26,829 nucleotides of DNA from DATAQC01 sp038238185 (GTDB lineage: Bacteria; Actinomycetota; Acidimicrobiia; Acidimicrobiales; AC-14). The position numbers were made by a program, and so were the translations under genes. The DNA lies in the NCBI GenBank assembly GCA_038238185.1, contig JBBRXY010000042.1:1-26829 (forward strand), written 5' to 3'. How positions within the stretch are numbered: the first letter of the stretch is position 1; each line of letters opens with the position of its first letter. Under the pieces are notes generated by a model that saw only the letters and a list, made by a program, of their open reading frames with translations, had not been told where the DNA came from and searched no databases. Below, one piece after another: positions 24,220 through 26,829 of the stretch.

Positions 24220-24254
24220 GAACTTTTCGTTCCGTTCATACGGGAAGGCCCGCC
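24220..24254 (-). repeat. Candidate right terminal inverted repeat of Tn3-family element 2
   Basis: Immediately after the transposase stop the plus strand has TTTTCGTTCC (24224-24233), identical to ten bases of the classical Tn3 right end, followed by CGGGAAGGCCC (24241-24251). Read inward from the right this is GGGCCTTCCCG, 7 bases, then GGAACGAAAAG, resembling the candidate left end of element 1 at 4855. The MgtC-family gene stops 11 bases farther on, at 24265. The matching left end of element 2 was not found. Confidence 0.5.
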
Positions 24255-24264
24255 ATTGCGGCTG

Positions 24265-24741
24265 TCACGGTTCCTCGTCGTGATCGGGTTGGTGTTGATC
24301 GGGAGCGTCGTGGTCGGAGCGAAACCGTGCCTCGTAGCGACGGGCGTCGAGAACCCCGAGCCCCGGGACGTACCGCAGCTCGAGGGTGAGCACGACCACC
24401 GCGGTCGTGAGCGCTCCGATGACCACGTGGCCGCTCCCCACGACCACGCCGATGGCGGCCACCGCAAAGATGCCGGCTGCGGTGGTGAGCCCTTTGACCA
24501 GGTCGTCGCGGCCGTGGAAGACGATGCCGGCGCCGATGAAGCCGATCCCGGTAATGGCTCCCGCCACCGCCTGGGGCGAGTTCTTGAACGTGACCGCGGT
24601 GAGGGCTGCCGTTCCGGTACCCACCAGGGCGAAGGTCCGATCCCCCGCCGGGGAGCCCCGCAGCCTCCGCTCGAATCCGACGACGAACGCCAGCACGAAT
24701 CCGGTCATGACCCGGGCGATCAGGGCCGCCTCGCTTGTCAC
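24265..24741 (-). CDS. MgtC/SapB-family membrane protein
   Basis: About 158 residues from GTG 24741; an upstream in-frame GTG at 24813 would add 24 residues of no clear character. The MgtC signature is GFERRLRGSPAGDRTFALVGTG, followed by AITGIGFIGAGIVFHGRDDL, then KGLTTAAGIFAVAAIGVVVG. About four to five membrane helices are seen, with a short hydrophilic His/Asp-rich tail (SDHDAPDQHQPDHDEEP). MgtC proteins are known for survival under low magnesium and for affecting F-type ATP synthase or phosphate uptake in pathogens, but they do not themselves clearly transport Mg2+. It is divergent from PPK2, suggesting a shared link to phosphate/ATP balance. The stop abuts the right end of Tn3 element 2, so the tail could be altered by the insertion. 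Confidence 0.85.
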   Translation of the reverse strand: MTSEAALIARVMTGFVLAFVVGFERRLRGSPAGDRTFALVGTGTAALTAVTFKNSPQAVAGAITGIGFIGAGIVFHGRDDLVKGLTTAAGIFAVAAIGVVVGSGHVVIGALTTAVVVLTLELRYVPGLGVLDARRYEARFRSDHDAPDQHQPDHDEEP

Positions 24742-24846
24742 GGACCCTGGTCCGGTGAATGGTTGGTGCTCATGCAAGCTCCATGATGGCGGGCGCAACA
24801 AGGGGGCGCCCACGCTGAGCCTCGGGCAGGCTCGACTCCGTGCGAG

Positions 24847-25647
24847 ATGAACGCTGATGGCCTACCGTCGGCGTCCATGAAGAAGAAGCAGTTCGAGGCG
24901 GAACTGGCCACCCAGCAGGTCGAGTTGGTGCGCATGCTCGAGTGGATCCGCCACACCGGCCACAAGTTGGTGGTGCTGTTCGAGGGTCGTGACGCCGCAG
25001 GCAAGGGCGGCACGATCAAACGCATCACCGATCCTCTCAACCCCCGCGCCTGCCGGGTGATCGCCCTCCCGAAGCCCACCGAGAGACAACGGACCCAGTG
25101 GTACTTCCAGCGCTACGTGCCTGATCTCCCAGCCGCCGGGGAGATGGTGGTATTCGATCGCTCCTGGTACAACCGTGCCGGAGTTGAACGGGTGATGGGG
25201 TTCTGCACCGACGACGAGTACTGGGACTTCCTCCGCTCGGTCCCGGAGTTCGAGCGCATGCTGATGCGGTCAGGCGTCCAGGTCGTGAAGTACTGGTTCT
25301 CGGTGTCCGACGAGGAGCAGGAGCGCCGCTTTCAAGCGCGCATCGACGACCCGACCAAACAGTGGAAATTGTCCGACATGGACATGTACGCGCGCACGAG
25401 GTGGGTCGAGTACTCCAAGGCCAAGGACGTCATGGTGGAGTGGACATCGACCACGGAGTCGCCGTGGTGGGAGGTCGACGCCGACGACAAGCGATCGGCC
25501 CGACTGAACTGCATCCACCACCTGCTCAGCCAGGTGCCCTATTCCGAGGTGCCGACCACCGCCACGACCATGCCGGCCCGCCAGCCCGACCCCGGATACC
25601 AGCGCCCGCCGAAGGAAAGCCTCAACTGGATCCCCTCGGTCTACTGA
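24847..25647 (+). CDS. ppk2: Polyphosphate kinase 2 (PPK2), single-domain
   Basis: 266 residues from ATG 24847; ATG 24877 (MKKKQFEAEL) is an alternative start. Walker A is FEGRDAAGKGGTIKRI (residues 46-60). Walker B is VVFDRSWYNRAGVERVMGF (D104). The lid region has ERRFQARIDDPTKQWKLSDMD, and the C-terminus ends RPPKESLNWIPSVY. PPK2 enzymes transfer phosphate between polyphosphate and nucleoside di- or monophosphates, usually regenerating GTP/ATP. The single-domain size and the KQWKLSDMD pattern fit the class I type, which acts on NDPs. It is divergent from MgtC, with about 105 bases between starts. All nucleotide-binding motifs are intact. Confidence 0.93.
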   Translation: MNADGLPSASMKKKQFEAELATQQVELVRMLEWIRHTGHKLVVLFEGRDAAGKGGTIKRITDPLNPRACRVIALPKPTERQRTQWYFQRYVPDLPAAGEMVVFDRSWYNRAGVERVMGFCTDDEYWDFLRSVPEFERMLMRSGVQVVKYWFSVSDEEQERRFQARIDDPTKQWKLSDMDMYARTRWVEYSKAKDVMVEWTSTTESPWWEVDADDKRSARLNCIHHLLSQVPYSEVPTTATTMPARQPDPGYQRPPKESLNWIPSVY

Positions 25648-25653
25648 GCACGG

Positions 25654-26428
25654 TCACAGCAGTGATGTATCGGGCTCCAGGCCGAGGAGGACACGGCCGA
25701 CCGTCTCCAGTCCGGGGAAAGCCAGCACCACGTGCTGGCCGGCGGCGTGCACGTCCCTGAAGTAGCGCTGCATCGGGTTGGCCACGAACAGGGCGGTGGA
25801 GCCGGCCGCCTCGAAGCACAGATCGACGGCGCGAATCCCCGATCACCATGCGTTGATGACGGCCAGACGAACGAGCGCCCGCTGGCGCAGGCTGATGTCG
25901 TCACCGCGTTCGGCGGAGCTCCACACGTCGTCGAGGGCTTCCCGAAGGAAGGCGCGCCCCGACCGCACCTCGGCTTCAGCTTGGGCCACCATCGACTGCA
26001 CGACGTCTCGCTCGGCCAGCGAGCGGCTGCTGCGGTAGGGGGTCTTCTCCCCCGCCAGGCCCACGAGCTCCTCGATGGCGGCGGTGGCGATCCCCAGTGG
26101 CACGGCCGCCATGGGGGCGAAAGATCTCGCGGGCACCGGCTTCGGGTAAGTAGGCCGCCAGTGCGCTGGTCCCCACGGCCACGGCCACGCACCAACCCAC
26201 CGAGCCGTCTGCGGCAGCCAGCATCTCGACCGCATCGATGACGTCGGCAGGCGTGGCCTCGGTGCCGCCCAGCTCGCGAGGCAGCCACAGACCGAACACC
26301 CCGGCGACCCGTAGATCTTCGAGGAGGTCGCCGGGCAGGCGTCCGGACGACTCGATCGCCGAAGCGACCGCTCGAATCGACGACGCCAGCGCACGAAGCT
26401 TGGCGAGTAGGTCAGGCCGCCGCTCCAT
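25654..26428 (-). pseudogene. Acyl-CoA dehydrogenase-family flavoprotein, broken and lacking its middle domain
   Basis: The start ATG 26428 opens an N-terminal helical domain (MERRPDLLAKLRALASSIRA, then GVFGLWLPRELGGTEATPAD and LAAADGSVGWCVAVAVGTSA). At about 26120 a TTT run with one extra T shifts the frame. The other frame continues directly with the C-terminal helical domain (MAAVPLGIATAAIEELVGLA, then RALVRLAVINAW). An in-frame TGA at 25843-25845 interrupts it, after which SGIRAVDLCFEAAGSTALFV continues to the stop at 25654. The central beta domain that holds FAD and substrate (normally over 100 residues) is missing. The family resembles the HsaA/acyl-CoA dehydrogenase type-2 group (flavin monooxygenases). 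With three kinds of lesion it is clearly dead. Confidence 0.85.
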
Positions 26429-26439
26429 GCCGCATTGTC

Positions 26440-26488
26440 GGGGCAGTCAAGGCCCGTGAGGAACAACCGAACGAGAACTGGCGCTAAG
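26440..26488 (+). repeat. Terminal inverted repeat of Tn3-family element 3
   Basis: The 49-base segment begins with GGGG and ends with CTAAG, the hallmarks of Tn3-family ends, with CGAACGAGAACT in its inner half. It lies 7 bases after the stop of a minus-strand Tn3 transposase. Its orientation (GGGG outward, CTAAG inward) is as expected for the transposase-proximal end. The outer edge is 12 bases from the ATG of the acyl-CoA dehydrogenase pseudogene. The opposite end and target duplication are outside the window or not identified. Confidence 0.65.
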
Positions 26489-26495
26489 CATCGGA

Positions 26496-26829
26496 TCAGT
26501 CGGTGTCGTCGGCTTGGGAATCGGGGTCACGCAGCGCCCTGCGGTGGCCGCCGAGGTCGGGTAGTTGGAAGGTGTAGTGGCCGTGGACGTTGAGGTGGCG
26601 GCGCATGTACGGCGACGGGCGTGCGATGTCTTCGTCGCGCACCGGGTACCCGTCGGCCCGGAGACGGGCGAGGGCCGCGTCGAGGTAGGCATCGTCGTCG
26701 ACGTAGGCCAGTACGTGCAGGGTCTTGAAGATCCTGCCGTAGTAGGAGAGTGCTTCGCCGAGCTGGGTCGGGTTGCCCCCATGCGACAGCATCCGGATGA
26801 CGTCGTGGGCGCTCACTGCGCCGGTGTGC
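26496..26829 (-). pseudogene. Tn3-family transposase C-terminus with internal in-frame deletion (5' part beyond window)
   Basis: The frame is open to the right edge and reads HTGAVSAHDVIRMLSHGGNP, then TQLGEALSYYGRIFKTLHVL and AYVDDDAY, typical of the region before the catalytic glutamate. It then jumps at about 26684 to LDAALARLRADGYPVRDEDI and the usual ending RHLNVHGHYTFQLPDLGGHR. The intervening segment of roughly 50-60 residues (R-R-x-L..GEARH-LARAVFHG...LWNTxYLDAA) that carries the catalytic Glu is absent while the frame is kept. The protein would be inactive. It belongs to a different subgroup from elements 1 and 2, whose tails end GELRPLP. Confidence 0.8.

Noticed and set aside
1..26829. 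CRISPR arrays, tRNA or rRNA genes
   Set aside because: No regularly spaced direct repeats, cloverleaf-like segments or rRNA signatures were noticed on either strand; a tRNAscan and CRISPR search would confirm.

Overview
The window is high-GC DNA from an actinobacterium. The best lineage markers are a MshC-type cysteine ligase (mycothiol synthesis is an actinobacterial trait), frequent GTG starts and the codon bias; an acidimicrobial-type lineage is possible but unproven. It reads as a few intact housekeeping or stress blocks separated by decayed transposons.

1-4873: a sulfur and low-molecular-weight thiol block. A minus-strand pair (TauE/SafE-type exporter, then an MBL-fold persulfide dioxygenase-like enzyme cut by the window edge) is divergent from a plus-strand run: ArsR regulator, flavin oxidoreductase, rhodanese, DUF2892 membrane protein and MshC. 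Two adjacent palindromes lie between the divergent starts. 4855-9494: a Tn3-family element with a tyrosine recombinase and a transposase split by two frameshifts. Its left end overlaps the tail of mshC, and its right end is replaced by a piece of another transposase.

9835-16577: oleate hydratase, convergent with an ABC1/AarF kinase; a small membrane protein divergent from a truncated TetR regulator across a 30-bp palindrome; then a DNA alkylation repair pair (Ada-AraC-AlkA fusion and O6-alkylguanine-DNA methyltransferase). 16613-17639: two small unknown ORFs, a dif-like inverted repeat and an IS110 remnant.

17647-23181: one 1844-residue secreted or membrane-tethered sedolisin (S53) protease with Ig-like repeats, a propeller-like region and a beta-helix-like C-terminus. 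It has a long hydrophobic segment between propeptide and catalytic domain. 23574-24254: a second Tn3/recombinase element collapsed by internal deletion to under 0.7 kb. 24265-25647: an MgtC-family protein divergent from PPK2. 25654-26428: an acyl-CoA dehydrogenase-family pseudogene. 26440-26829: the end of a third Tn3 element with its terminal repeat.

The most novel-looking signals are (i) a recurring inverted repeat with half-sites of the form SCGNNGATA, found upstream of the recombinase in both recombinase-bearing Tn3 elements and once alone at 17288, and (ii) the unusual architecture of the giant sedolisin. All assignments were made by reading the sequence; no database search was run.
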